Source: Gnetum montanum
Lineage: Eukaryota; Streptophyta; Gnetopsida; Gnetales; Gnetaceae
Assembly (NCBI GenBank): GCA_015680685.1
Contig: MNCI01009650.1
Coordinates: 403,408 to 467,407, forward strand
Direction: 5' to 3'
DNA: 64,000 nucleotides
Every line of letters starts with the position of its first letter. Positions within the stretch are counted from its first letter, which is position 1. The notes under the pieces were generated by a model. The model did no database searches. It had not been told where the DNA came from and saw only the letters and a program-made list of their open reading frames with translations. Below, in pieces: positions 1 to 10,173 of the stretch. Both the position numbers and the translations under genes were made by a program.

Positions 1-286
1 TTCGAAATTGCTAACAACTAGAAGGTATTATAAGGGTAAGTTTAAGGAAACATATTAAAATTTTTTAAAGTAAATCACTCATGTTAAGGCCAAAACCACT
101 TTAATAAGACTTCTAATTGATCATACCACTCATTTAAAGTACTAATGGAGTTGTTATTGAAAATTTTCTAATTCCACAATCATAATGAACTAAGAACTTG
201 ATATAACTAAGGGTATGAGTAAGGTATTAAATTTTTATCCATTTTTGAGAATATTCTAGTAATTCCAAACCCTTAATTGATTGTAG

Positions 287-3010
287 ATGGTCTCAAAAAG
301 AGGAGCACAAGGAGAATTCCCATGACTAGTAAGCAAAAGACTACAAGGCTATGGAAGAGGACAAGCAAGTGAGCAAAATCTACAAGTAGAACAAGGAGAG
401 TAGGAAGCACAATCCTTTAGCATTCATGAACAAACTCTTTCCATAGAGCAATCTGCTCAAGTAGAAGCTGATGCTCCACTAGCACCTATCTAGGGACAAC
501 AACTTACACTCTCAGTTGAATGTCTTCAGGCTATTCAGAAAAAATCCATCATGCTGACAGTAATTGAGGAACTTAGCTTTGGTTCATTTTTTGAATTTTC
601 TCTAGAAGCAATTAAAGCCCAACTTTAGTCAACTCCTTTGTGGCCTACTCTAACAACCAATGGAGAATGGTATCTAGGAGAAACACTCCAATTTTGAAAA
701 AAATTGAGAAGTTGATGCTACAGTCAAAATTGAAGAAATATTAGTATCTTACTTAGATAAGGCAATTGCAGAGGTATTGAATGTTCCTAATCAAGGAGTA
801 AAGGTGGCACAGATATCAACCAGATTTAACATAGGTGCTAGGAAACTATGGTTACAATGGGCGTATGGCAATGAAGATAAAGAATATAGTGAGTTGACAA
901 TAGAAGAAAAGATCTACCTCAAAATTGATACTTATTACTTCTTTCCTACCAAAAGACTAAATAAAATCTCTACATATGCTGCAAAAGAGAATACAATATT
1001 AATAGAAAAATTCAATGCAAACATCACTCACCTCTACTTCACAGAAATCCAAAGGTGGTTTGAAGAAAAGAAGGCAAGGAAGTTAACACTTCCATTTCCT
1101 TACCTTATTTAGAAGTTATGTAAATGAGCTGGTATCCAATGGTTTACAAATGATGCATTGAGGAAGGAACAAAATGCTTCCTATGTTGAAATGCTTAAGC
1201 TAGTGCCTTCCAAAAAGGACCAATTAGAAGAACAACCAAGCATTGAGGAGACTACCTAACCCACAATACAACAGTGGCAGCAACCACAAGTTTCACCACT
1301 ATCACCATAAGATTAAAAACCTTCAATGAGTCATTTGTAGCAAATTGTAGAAACTATTAGTTGAGGAAGTAGGGAAGAGGCCAATTTATTCAAAGTTATT
1401 GATGATGCAGTCAAGCCAACCTTCTCAACAAATCCTTCTAGTGGATAGATATTGTTGTAATTAGTAGGAGAGGCCAAGTGGTCACAACAGATTTTTGGAA
1501 ACATTGCATTTTTTGAAGTGGTGCTTAAATTAGGAGAAGGAGCCATAGTTTTGGTCATGTAGCACCATGATGAAACTAGAGTCATAGAAGTAGTTAAAAA
1601 TCACATCAAAGAATCATTTAATGTACCTATTATGCCACTAGTTGATATTTCTAGAACCAAAGATGCTCAAATGCTACATGGTACCTCTATGAATCTTGCA
1701 AAACATGAAGATGTGTTGGATAGACTACTGTAGATAGGACAAGTTATGAAAAATATATTTGATATTCCTAGTGATATCATTGCAACATAATTTAAATTGA
1801 TTTCCACCAAGAAAATTAGTCATGGCTAAAACTAGGATAGAACATGTTGAGAATGAGCTTCGCAAATTACAAGAAGAGCTTGTAGCCCTGAGAGTAGAAA
1901 GGAAAGATCCAACTCAATTCATAGTAGCAGACTAGATAGCAAAATTCAGAATTGAGTAGATCAATTTCCTCCTAAGAAATAATAAAGATATATTAGATGA
2001 AAAAGAAAAGTCAATATGGAAATCTTCAGTAGTTGAATCCTAATCATATGTCCATGCCAAAGCACATGCTACCTTATAGGAAGAAAACAAACAACTTGCT
2101 GTAAACAACATGAAGTTGACCATAGTAGAAAAATAGAAAGACTATCTAGAAGAAAGCATCCATTAATTGAGAGAGTGGTTAATGAGGGTTAACTAAGATA
2201 TGAGCCACCTCGCAAGAGAAAAAAAAATCCTCGCTATGGAGGAGGTAGGTGCCATTAGATAGAAGTTAGTGCTTAGCAAAATGAGGCTAAGAAACATGAA
2301 AGGCTCAAAGAACACTTCTGAGACTAATTGGCATGTACAAGTAGATAAATGAGAAAGAGATCCAGATAGCAAAGGAAAAAATTAGTTCTATTGTAGCACA
2401 AAATCCTAAGTGGAAACCCATCTTAAATAGCATGGCCCAAACCTATTAAGTAGAAGTGAAAATAAAGACCTGTAGATAGAAGACTTGAATGAATACGTGG
2501 CATTAGCAAACCTTCATTATGATAACTTGACAATATTAATGGCATATAGGCCCAAAAATGAACTAGAACACCAAGTAGTAGCCACTTATTCTTTATATGA
2601 AAAGAAGTTTGTAGATAAAAAAGATGCTCTACAAAAACTTCAAGGAGCAAACTCAGAACTAGAAGCAATTAATGTAGGCTACCATGGACAAAAGGATGTA
2701 GTAGCGAATTTCGCCAAAAGATTAATGGACTATGATGAACTTAGAAAAAAGGCCATAGGCTTTGAAGAAAAATGACGATAGTTTGAGGAATGGTACGTTA
2801 AAGCTAATTAGATGTTTTTGCATATGACATGTCCATAGAACATGTCAAATCTATCCAACATTGATTCATCAGTATTGATGGTCCATGATCATAGAAAGGA
2901 AGAAGAGAAGTTATAGGCACTTTTGAACAAATGCTAATTCAAGAAGCGTAATGACAAGGGGAAGAAGCCTATGGAAGAGCCACCTCCACTTGGAACAACA
3001 TAAGGCTACA
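287..3010 (+). pseudogene. Decayed additional ORF (aORF) of LTR element E0
   Basis: A long plus-strand coding trace starts at ATG 287 (MVSKRGAQG) and ends near 3000 in an MEEPPPLGTT-like tail, about 200 bp before the polypurine tract and 3' LTR. It is broken by many in-frame stops, mostly TAG or TAA where CAG or CAA would fit, and by frameshifts near 700. The clearest open stretches are 777-1112 and 2485-2775. The second half (about 1820-2780) is rich in E, K, L and Q and reads like coiled coil. No Gag, protease, RT or integrase motif is visible, so its place between pol and the LTR suggests the extra ORF seen in some Tat/Athila-type elements. A shortened relative lies in E3 at 21971-22470, with the same N and C termini. 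Function unknown; I see no transmembrane or signal segment that would support an envelope role. Confidence 0.6.
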
Positions 3011-3215
3011 CTCAACCTTCCCAAATTTTGTTTTTTTTTTTCATTTTTTGTCAAAATTTTCATGTCATATGCTCATTTTTGTAAACTCCACTTCGACACT
3101 AGAGAGTCATTTATATAGAAGTCAGTGTCATATAAATCTACCTCCCAATTTTGTAAGGAACTCCATCCTCATTTTTTTAAACTTGAGAATAAGCTTTCAG
3201 TTAGTTGTGGGGGTA

Positions 3216-4071
3216 TGATAAATCTAAAAATTTTAAGTCAACAATATCATTATTATGATATTGTACCTACAATGTTGTAAATACGTTATTGTATCTTACT
3301 ATACATTATCGTATAAACAAAGATGCATGCTAGCCTATATAAGCAACACTTGGGTGCATGGATCCTTTGTATATTTGATAGCCTAGTAACAGAACTCTTT
3401 TAGTTTATTTTCTTGAATTCGGTACTTAGCAGTGTGTGCCCATAGTGTGATGTTTTGTAATTAATCGAAATCTTTATTTGAGTATGATGTACTTGGACAC
3501 ATTGCATGACTGGCAATAAAGATCAAGATTACTATACATCATTACAACAACACTTAGTTCTATTTCTGTTTTCAATTAGTTTACTATTTTACTATTTTCA
3601 TAGTTAATATTTATGATTACTTGCAATTTACTTTTAATGTCATTAAGTGGAATGCGTATGACTAATCTCAATCACATAAGTGTAACTACTTGGTAACCCA
3701 ACAGTACTATCACTTGGTATGCCCAGTAGTGAGGTACTTGGTAATCTTAGTAGTAATTACACAAAGTTCAAGGTGTGATCGAAAGATTAGGACTAGCTAC
3801 TCATGGCATAGGATATTTTAGATTTATTTTACTATTACTTAGATTTAAAAACTTTTACTTTCACCTCATGTTTATTAGGAGCACAATGGCCAATACAACA
3901 TTAATATCATATACCTCGCTGTGAGTTAAACCATATGCATTGATTTTGCTAACTCATGTGGGAAGACAACAATCATGAACAGTAACTAATTACTTTGCAG
4001 AGTTTGACCAGGATTGCATGTGAACACTTGTATCTTGTATGGTTGGGTGTTCGATACTCCATTACTCATCA
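3216..4071 (+). mobile_element. 3' LTR of element E0
   Basis: The LTR starts TGATAAATC directly after a polypurine tract (GTTGTGGGGGTA, 3204-3215) and ends ACTCATCA at 4071, about 856 bp. It has the same general design as the E3 and E5 LTRs: a palindrome-rich U3, a TATA-like CTATATAAG at 3335-3343, a conserved R/U5 stretch (TTGAGTATGATGTACTTGGACAC-like) and a terminal CTCATCA. The 5' half of the element lies outside the window, so the target duplication cannot be checked. Confidence 0.8.
3242..3263. repeat. Near-perfect palindrome in E0 U3
   Basis: Arms CAATATCAT and ATGATATTG are perfect 9-bp inverted repeats around a 4-base loop (TATT), about 90 bp upstream of the LTR TATA element. E3 and E5 LTRs have comparable GATATC-type repeats at the same relative place. 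Confidence 0.7.
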
Positions 4072-4626
4072 CCCCTTCGTCTATTATGCATAAAAAATTG
4101 TATTATTCTTAGGGTCAAGCAAAGTTCAAGACAAAGTCAAGCTGACACCATCATTGCAACTTAAAAATATGGAAATTTTGTCTAGTAAAATTAAAAGAAA
4201 ACCAAAATATTCTTGGTCAAAATCAAGTCTAAGGCATAGCTAGTCTAGGAAAATTAAGCTTTATCTATTAATTAAGTTTAATGAATTTTAACTTATAATT
4301 TTTTGTTTATTATTATATGTATTATTATGTTAATATGTCCTATTTTGTTAAAACTAAAATAATTTTATATTATTTAAACATATGTATTTAGATCATCCTT
4401 ACCTGCCTACAGATCAAAATTTCCTACTGAACAAATGAAAAATATGCTCCACACGCTTTCTTTTTAATTATTTATAATGATAGTTTCTTTTTCGATTAGG
4501 AAAAAAGCTTGCAATTATTTCTTTTGTGACTCTTCACACTCGAATATGTTGTCTTGATCAAATAATTAAATCTTGCTCTATTTTCATATTATTCTATGCT
4601 CATTATCTACTTTTCTTTGTGTAATG
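4072..4626. other. Intergenic stretch, nothing recognised
   Basis: AT-rich DNA between the E0 LTR and the promoter of LRR-RLK pseudogene G1. I see no coding pattern. Weak resemblance to the far-upstream region of G2 may be present, but convincing similarity starts only at about 4627. Confidence 0.5.
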
Positions 4627-4950
4627 AAGTGGCACTGCAGACATGTGAGTTTAACTACTTACGTAATCCTAAATTTGATGTGCATAGTAACCAGAAAAAA
4701 TTAAACAAATCAACATATACATTAGCCATGACATTATTCACATGGTATTCTGTCACACAAAGTAGAATAAATCTGTGATTGAAGTGGAAATGCAATGGAA
4801 AGTTCATCATCAAGCAATAGTAACAAAAGTATTTTGCCTCTATAAGAAGCATACCTATTTAGAATCCATACTTGATCCAATTAGAGGTTTGGAAATTTCC
4901 TTTTTTCCTAGTTTGAAACTACTTTAGAAATTGGTATTGATTTGTTAGCC
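4627..4950 (+). promoter_or_regulatory. Promoter and leader of LRR-RLK pseudogene G1
   Basis: This stretch is clearly homologous to 62836-63115 upstream of intact gene G2, with shared blocks such as AATCCTAAA, ACATAYRTTAGCYATGA and GGAAAGTTCATC. A TATA-like CTATAAGAA sits at about 4840, roughly 110 bp before the coding start, the same spacing as in G2. It is more diverged and AT-richer than G2's copy, as expected for a dead paralogue. Confidence 0.6.
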
Positions 4951-5221
4951 ATATCTGTGTCTATATCATTGTTATTATTAGGAATATCCTTGTTCATTCC
5001 TTATGTGCATACCAATGAAGAGCAAGCTCTTATTACATTCAAGTCCTCCCTTATTCATCCAAAATATACACTTTATGATTGGATACTAGATTCCCCCAAT
5101 CCTTGTAATTGGACTAACATCTTCTACTTTGATCCTTTTTCTCTTGGTAAGTGTAGCTCTTTTGTTCAAGCCATTTGTCTCAACGGGTTTGATTTGGTGG
5201 GCTACATAGAAGGCTACATTT
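4951..5221 (+). pseudogene. LRR-RLK pseudogene G1, 5' segment (signal peptide and LRRNT_2 cap)
   Basis: Encodes a hydrophobic signal peptide (SLLLLGISLFIPYVH), then an LRRNT_2-like cap with EEQALITFKSSL, a DWI segment and PNPCNW, the plant LRR-RLK N-terminal signature. The codon matching the G2 start reads ATA (4951-4953) instead of ATG, so the native start is lost; the frame stays open upstream only through a TTG at 4942. The second cap cysteine motif is eroded (NIFYFD where G2 has GITCCD). Coding ends at 5221, where element E1 inserted; the same gene resumes at 28658 after the CATTT duplication. With 28658-30928 it forms one receptor-kinase locus, probably a cell-surface receptor originally, now non-functional. 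Confidence 0.85.
5217..5221. repeat. Target-site duplication of E1, left copy (CATTT)
   Basis: CATTT immediately precedes the TGTTGA terminus of E1. The matching CATTT is at 28653-28657, directly after TCAACA. Both flanks read as adjacent parts of the same LRR-RLK exon when compared with G2. Confidence 0.9.
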
Positions 5222-7094
5222 TGTTGACTCAACATTGCCCATGAATGGGGCCTTATCATTAACTTAAAAACTTAATTGGTCATGAATAGAGCAATAATCA
5301 AATTAAGAATTCAAATGAAAAGTAGTATTCCCATCAACTACTTAAGATAACTTCCATTGTCAATTGGACAACACCAGTGCTCTCTTAGTACACCAATGTT
5401 GCTCATCATTGTGTCCATCCTACATTACTTTACACTTCACTTGCTTGTGGTCTTGAAACTCTTTCTCACTTAGTGCCAAGACTCAGTACAAGCATTGTGA
5501 TTGCTGGTCTTTGCTACTCTTCCACCACAATATGCCATTGTGCCTATTTGTCACTACATGTCATTCTACACTTCCATGGCCACATGAACCCTCTTGTGCA
5601 ACTATTGGTGCCATCAAAACCCTCTCCTATCACCATGACCTATTTGCATGTGACTTGCTGATGCCACTTCAACTTAAAAGTTGCATGTCGCTAGATCTTT
5701 GTTGATGTATGTTGCTGTTCTCAGCCTTTCTACCACCATGCTTTTGAAACCCTTTCACTACCACCATCCTTTGCTATCACTAACCTCCCATCGCCTTATT
5801 CTAGAGACATGCACACTATGTCTAGTACCTACATCTCCTACTGTTCTTATGCCCTAATCACCATGATCCACATAATAGAAAACTTTGTCAAATACCTTGC
5901 CTTTTCATCTTGTCATCCACACCCCTATGCTACCCACTGTAGCAAACCCTATACTACCAGAACTCTACCAAATCCCCATGCATTCTACTTTAGGTTTGCC
6001 CGCTACTTAAGCCACACTCAAACCCTACACCATTGTGAGCACTTCATTACTCTACTGATCCCCTTGCCACCTACTATGACCTCTATACCCATGCTATTTC
6101 CTTATGCCCTTCAGCTGCCATTCTCATCGTTGTCCTACAGCTATGACCGTTCTCCTTAAGAGAGCTACTATCACCCTCTACATTGTCATAGTTGTCTTTC
6201 TGCCAACATCTACTACTTTTGAGTTTTGTTTTTTTAAATAAATATATAATAATAATAATAACCATAATATATAAGTAAGTATGGATATGTTTTATTTACT
6301 AACTTCATGTTTACTCTTAGTTGTTTTTATAATTGATTGATTGATTTACTCTCAATTAATTTTATAATTAATTGACTGTTAACTTAGTGTTGTTGATTGA
6401 CAGACACATATGGAGAAAAATAAGGAGGAGGAGGAGAAGTTAAGAGCTATAAAAGCCCATACACATAGATGAAGAGGATCATCATTAAAAGAAGAAAGCA
6501 AATTCTCTTGGCTTCTCTCTTTTGCTTTCCATATATTGCTTCTTCTTTGCTTCTTCCTTCCCTTCTCTTGTTGCATTCCACCATCTCATTATCCTATACC
6601 GTATTTTCCTTTCAATATTAGTGTTGTTGCTGCTACATTCAACTCATTGCCTAGTGCTAGCTTTGTTACCTGTAATTCGTTGCTATTGGATGATTTTTTT
6701 TTGTTATTGCTATTAGTTATTATAGAATGGTGTTGTTATTTGCATGTTGTCGATACCACTTGTTGTAGCTTCTATGTACTATCACCATGACTACTTGTAG
6801 CCATTAATGAATTTGCTAAGTTTTCTCTTTTCTCTACTTCCTATTATTTTCTTTCTAAATATTATGATCTTTCTAAATTATTTCATCTTCAATATTTCTA
6901 TTTGAAAATAATTTAATATTTTCAAATTTAGTGATTTTATTTAAATTATTAGTCACGTGTCTCTTTTGCTTGAGACTACTCCCAGGCTAGTTGTGCCCAT
7001 AAGCAAGGTGCCCTAAGCAATAGCCTTGTAAAATCGAGCACTTGAGGGCATTGTGCATTAGTGTGCCTTTACAACTTGAATTTTCACATCAACA
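5222..7094 (+). mobile_element. 5' LTR of E1
   Basis: About 1873 bp, TGTTGACTCAAC...CACATCAACA, with a diverged partner at 26767-28652. It contains an (AAT)n run near 6246-6260 and a TATA box at 6447-6455. Open frames inside it (for example 5809-6159) are not conserved as reading frames between the two LTRs and are not genes. Confidence 0.9.
6447..6455 (+). promoter_or_regulatory. TATA box of E1 5' LTR
   Basis: CTATAAAAG, also present at the matching place of the 3' LTR (28005-28013). Transcription would start roughly 30 bp downstream, making U3 about 1.25 kb. Confidence 0.6.
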
Positions 7095-7267
7095 TCCTCT
7101 TTGGCACTAAAAGGAGGGCTATAATTATGGTTTTCCTCAACCAACTTTCATTCCTTTGATGTCCTAGTTTCAATTTCCTTGCTTTCCTGTCTTTTCTACT
7201 TTAATCAAAAATCCAAAAAAAAAAGAAATTTTTTTAAAAAATATCACGTTTTTTGTTAACCTAGTTT
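7095..7267 (+). other. E1 leader with primer-binding region
   Basis: Directly after the LTR is TTTGGCACTAAAAGGAGGGC, the expected place for a tRNA primer site. I cannot name the tRNA with confidence. An A/T-rich stretch follows up to the Gag start. Confidence 0.4.
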
Positions 7268-8494
7268 ATGGTTGGACCTAGTCAAACTCTTAGACATCAA
7301 ACTAGAAAAACAACAAGACAAAAATTCCTACCCAACAATTTTCTAAGTCATATTCCTACAAGACCTAGATCTAAGTTCTTACATTCTTCAAATATGGAAA
7401 ACCCTATAGCCCAACCTTTGATTAATAATCTCTTCAACTTTGAAAACTTTAATTTAGTTCCAAAACCTCTTCAACATACTTTCCTTTCTTTCAATTCCTC
7501 TTTTAATGATGCTTGTCAACATCTTCAAAATTTTGAGATACTACTAGGCATTCATAACATAGCTCAACATGATGTGGCCTATAGGTCTTTTGTCACTACC
7601 TTATGAGGTATGGCAACTCAATGGTTTCTAACCCTTTCCAACTCAATCTCAACTTGGAATGAATTCAAATCATGTTTCCTCTTCCAATTTGACACGGTCA
7701 CTAGCCTCGCTATAGCTTTTAGTAACTTTACTAGCCTCTAAAAGCTTAGTGGGAAAACTATAAAAAATTTCAAGTTAAGATTCCTCTAGCAATTTTTGTA
7801 GGTTCCTAGCAAGATGCGACCATAACTAGAAGGAATCTTAAAATTTTTCCCCTTAACCATAGAACCCTTCTTCACATATGCAATCAAATTTGATCCTAAT
7901 ATCATTGACTTGTAAAGAGCCATGTCTAAAGTAGTCAAACTTGAATAAATCACTCTTGCAAACTCATTACATTCGGAACTCTTGGCTTAGGTCCATAGAC
8001 CCCAATAGTCCCAAATCATTTTCAAACCAATGATCTAATCCTCAACTCTCTACCAAATATTTAAAATCCAAATGCTTCTTCTTCTTCTTTATTTCCTCAA
8101 AACCTTGGCCTAAATGATGATCAATCAAATGCCTTAATTTAATCTATTATCAATCCTCCCTCCATACCATCTATCCCTAACGATGAGACCACATAAACCT
8201 TCAACTTACCTAAATTTTAGGGTCAAGCCCAAATTAATCAAGTCTTAAACCCCATTAAAATTTTTTTTTAATGAAGTGATTGAGCGAAAACGAAATAATG
8301 TTAAGACAACAAATCAACATGATGAGATAAATTGAAACCTAGGAGATATAGCTCTCAGTGAATATTATAGGTTACATAACACTAGACAACATTTTGAGAA
8401 GTCTTTTCCTCAATTTCAAGCCTTATATGGGGATATCACACAAGAATTACAAAACAACCAAAGGGGAAAAGCCTTGCTAATGGTTCTAGAAGAT
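7268..8494 (+). pseudogene. E1 gag (retrotransposon capsid) remnant
   Basis: Starts MVGPSQTLRHQTRKTTRQ and stays open for 112 codons (to 7606); further stops and shifts follow. The region from about 7560 reads like a Retrotrans_gag domain: RGMATQWFL, STWNEFKSCFLFQFD and a later KTIKNFKLRFL block match the family's (A..WF..L....I.SW.EF...F...F) pattern. The trace runs to the CTAGT site at 8495, where E2 inserted. The structural Gag protein would have formed cytoplasmic virus-like particles. Confidence 0.7.
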
Positions 8495-8499
8495 CCTAG
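8495..8499. repeat. Target-site duplication of E2, left copy (CTAGT)
   Basis: Perfect 5-bp match to 24170-24174, directly flanking the TGATGAG and ATTATCA ends of E2. Confidence 0.9.
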
Positions 8500-10173
8500 T
8501 TGATGAGCGCCAAGGTACCCCTATGCCCAACCATAAAAATCACAATGCATTCATGCATAATCCAGTTGAATTTCATGGACTTTATCATTTTTGGTTTACT
8601 AGTCTTCTAGGAAGTGAATCTTGCCTTAAGGTCAATCATTGTCTTCCCAATTACACTTGTCATGTACACTGGTATGGTTAAGTGTAATTGAGACATCTAA
8701 ATTTTATCATTTTATGTTTTATGATTTTGGTGTTCAAAGGAAGATAAAAGTGATTGGATTAAATAATTTAAATTAACTAAGTAACTAGCATCTAACTAAT
8801 CCTAAAATAAGCATCTGGTCCCACTTTCCATACATGTCCTGAACCCACGTATCCATTGCTAGGTGACCAAGCGTTACACTACTAGGTGTATCAAGCAATA
8901 ACGCTATCGAAATTACCAAGTGAATATGTGTTACACTTAAAGTGGTCATACTTATGTGTGTAATCTATCTTGAATAATTACTTCATTAACTTAATTATTG
9001 AAAACATTTAATAAATATTTGAAAACATTAAATGGATAAATAAAATATTTAATCTATCTAGAATGCTTTAGGATTGCCTTTCGTGGATAATTCTACCAGC
9101 TATGTTCCAGTGTGAAGCAAACCAAGTACATGTGTGATAGCTTCTGCCATGTAGAACACTTGAATGTTCTTGATTTTGATAGTAGATCCTAGCCTTTAAT
9201 TACTCTAGAAGAGATATGTCTCTTCAATGTGCCATTCCCCACTAGATGTGATGATTGGCCACATGGGAGAGGTTTGTAATTAAGTCTTGACATCTACTGG
9301 ATCTTTCTCTAAGAATGGTCAGAAGTTGATTTCTTGAAGAATTGATCATTGGATTTCTTAGGACCTGATAATGTTAAGGTAGGCTTGAGTCAAAGTGACC
9401 TCAAGCCTTAGCACAGGTCGAGGCAGTTCTCCTTGTTGTGATTGTTTTGTGGGCGCTTCTTCTTCTAGGATATGTTGGACAGATTCCACTTTAGGCTCCT
9501 CACGAAGAGGTCCTGTTGCATGGGTTGCTTCTAGCAGTTCTTGGGCTTATTCTTGTTGGCCTCTTCTAGGTCTAGGTCACTTCTCTTGTGGTTAAGAGGT
9601 TTCTCCTTCCTACAGGTGTTTTTGTTTTTGTGCCATCTATAATCACAATGAGACCATGAATTAGCAATCATTGTGTAACCTTAAAGTAATTGGAGTACGA
9701 TTATCTCATTGTGTAAGGATGGTTACACTTTGGCTAAGTTGTGATTATGGCTAATTTAATTATTTCAATTATTATCTATTTATGTGTTATCATTAATAAA
9801 TCATTTTGAAGGGTTAATTATTGAAAAAGATGATGTTTATATGTTATTAAGGTTATTAACCCTTGGGGGAGTTAGAAAAATTTTCAAAAATTTTCATTGG
9901 AAACTTTAATATTTGTGGCCCCCATGATAAAGAGCTTCGGTAAGTGCAAGGTTGAAAAATGGAGTGATTTGGACAAATAGTTGGAAAGTTATGAGCTCTG
10001 GAAGGTTTTGGGCTCTAAAAAATTGCAAAAACTCCCCATGTGTTATGAGGCAAATGTCAAAAATTCCTAAGTGCATAATAGTATATATAGGATGTAAGCA
10101 TTGCATCAACAAGGCCTTGTTGATGTGGGTAGCTACATTGACAAGACCTCATCGACACAACTATGGACCATCA
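8500..10173 (-). mobile_element. 3' LTR of E2
   Basis: TGATGAGCG...ACCATCA on the plus strand, 1674 bp. Its outer part (8500-9060) matches 17864-18084 plus 23489-23820, and its inner end (about 10090-10173) matches 24080-24169. A minus-strand TATA-like run (plus GTATATATAGG, about 10081) fits the LTR promoter. It is about 770 bp longer than the partner LTR because of a block between about 9060 and 10060 that has no match on the right. Confidence 0.8.

Noticed and set aside
287-3010. Envelope-like gene in E0
   Set aside because: No signal peptide, transmembrane segment or fusion-type region is visible; the sequence is charged and coiled-coil-like instead.
5809-6159. Open frame in the E1 5' LTR, with a relative at 27278-27769
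   Set aside because: Both lie inside LTRs, the frames are not conserved as such between the copies, and composition matches noncoding LTR sequence.
5222-7094. Solo LTR interpretation for 5222-7094 and for 26767-28652
   Set aside because: Each taken alone lacks matching flanks, but the outer flanks of the pair share CATTT and the internal region contains gag and pol traces, so they are the two LTRs of one element.
9395-9595. Short Ser/Trp/Gly-rich open frame
   Set aside because: It is inside the E2 LTR, on the strand opposite the element, with no match or coding signature.
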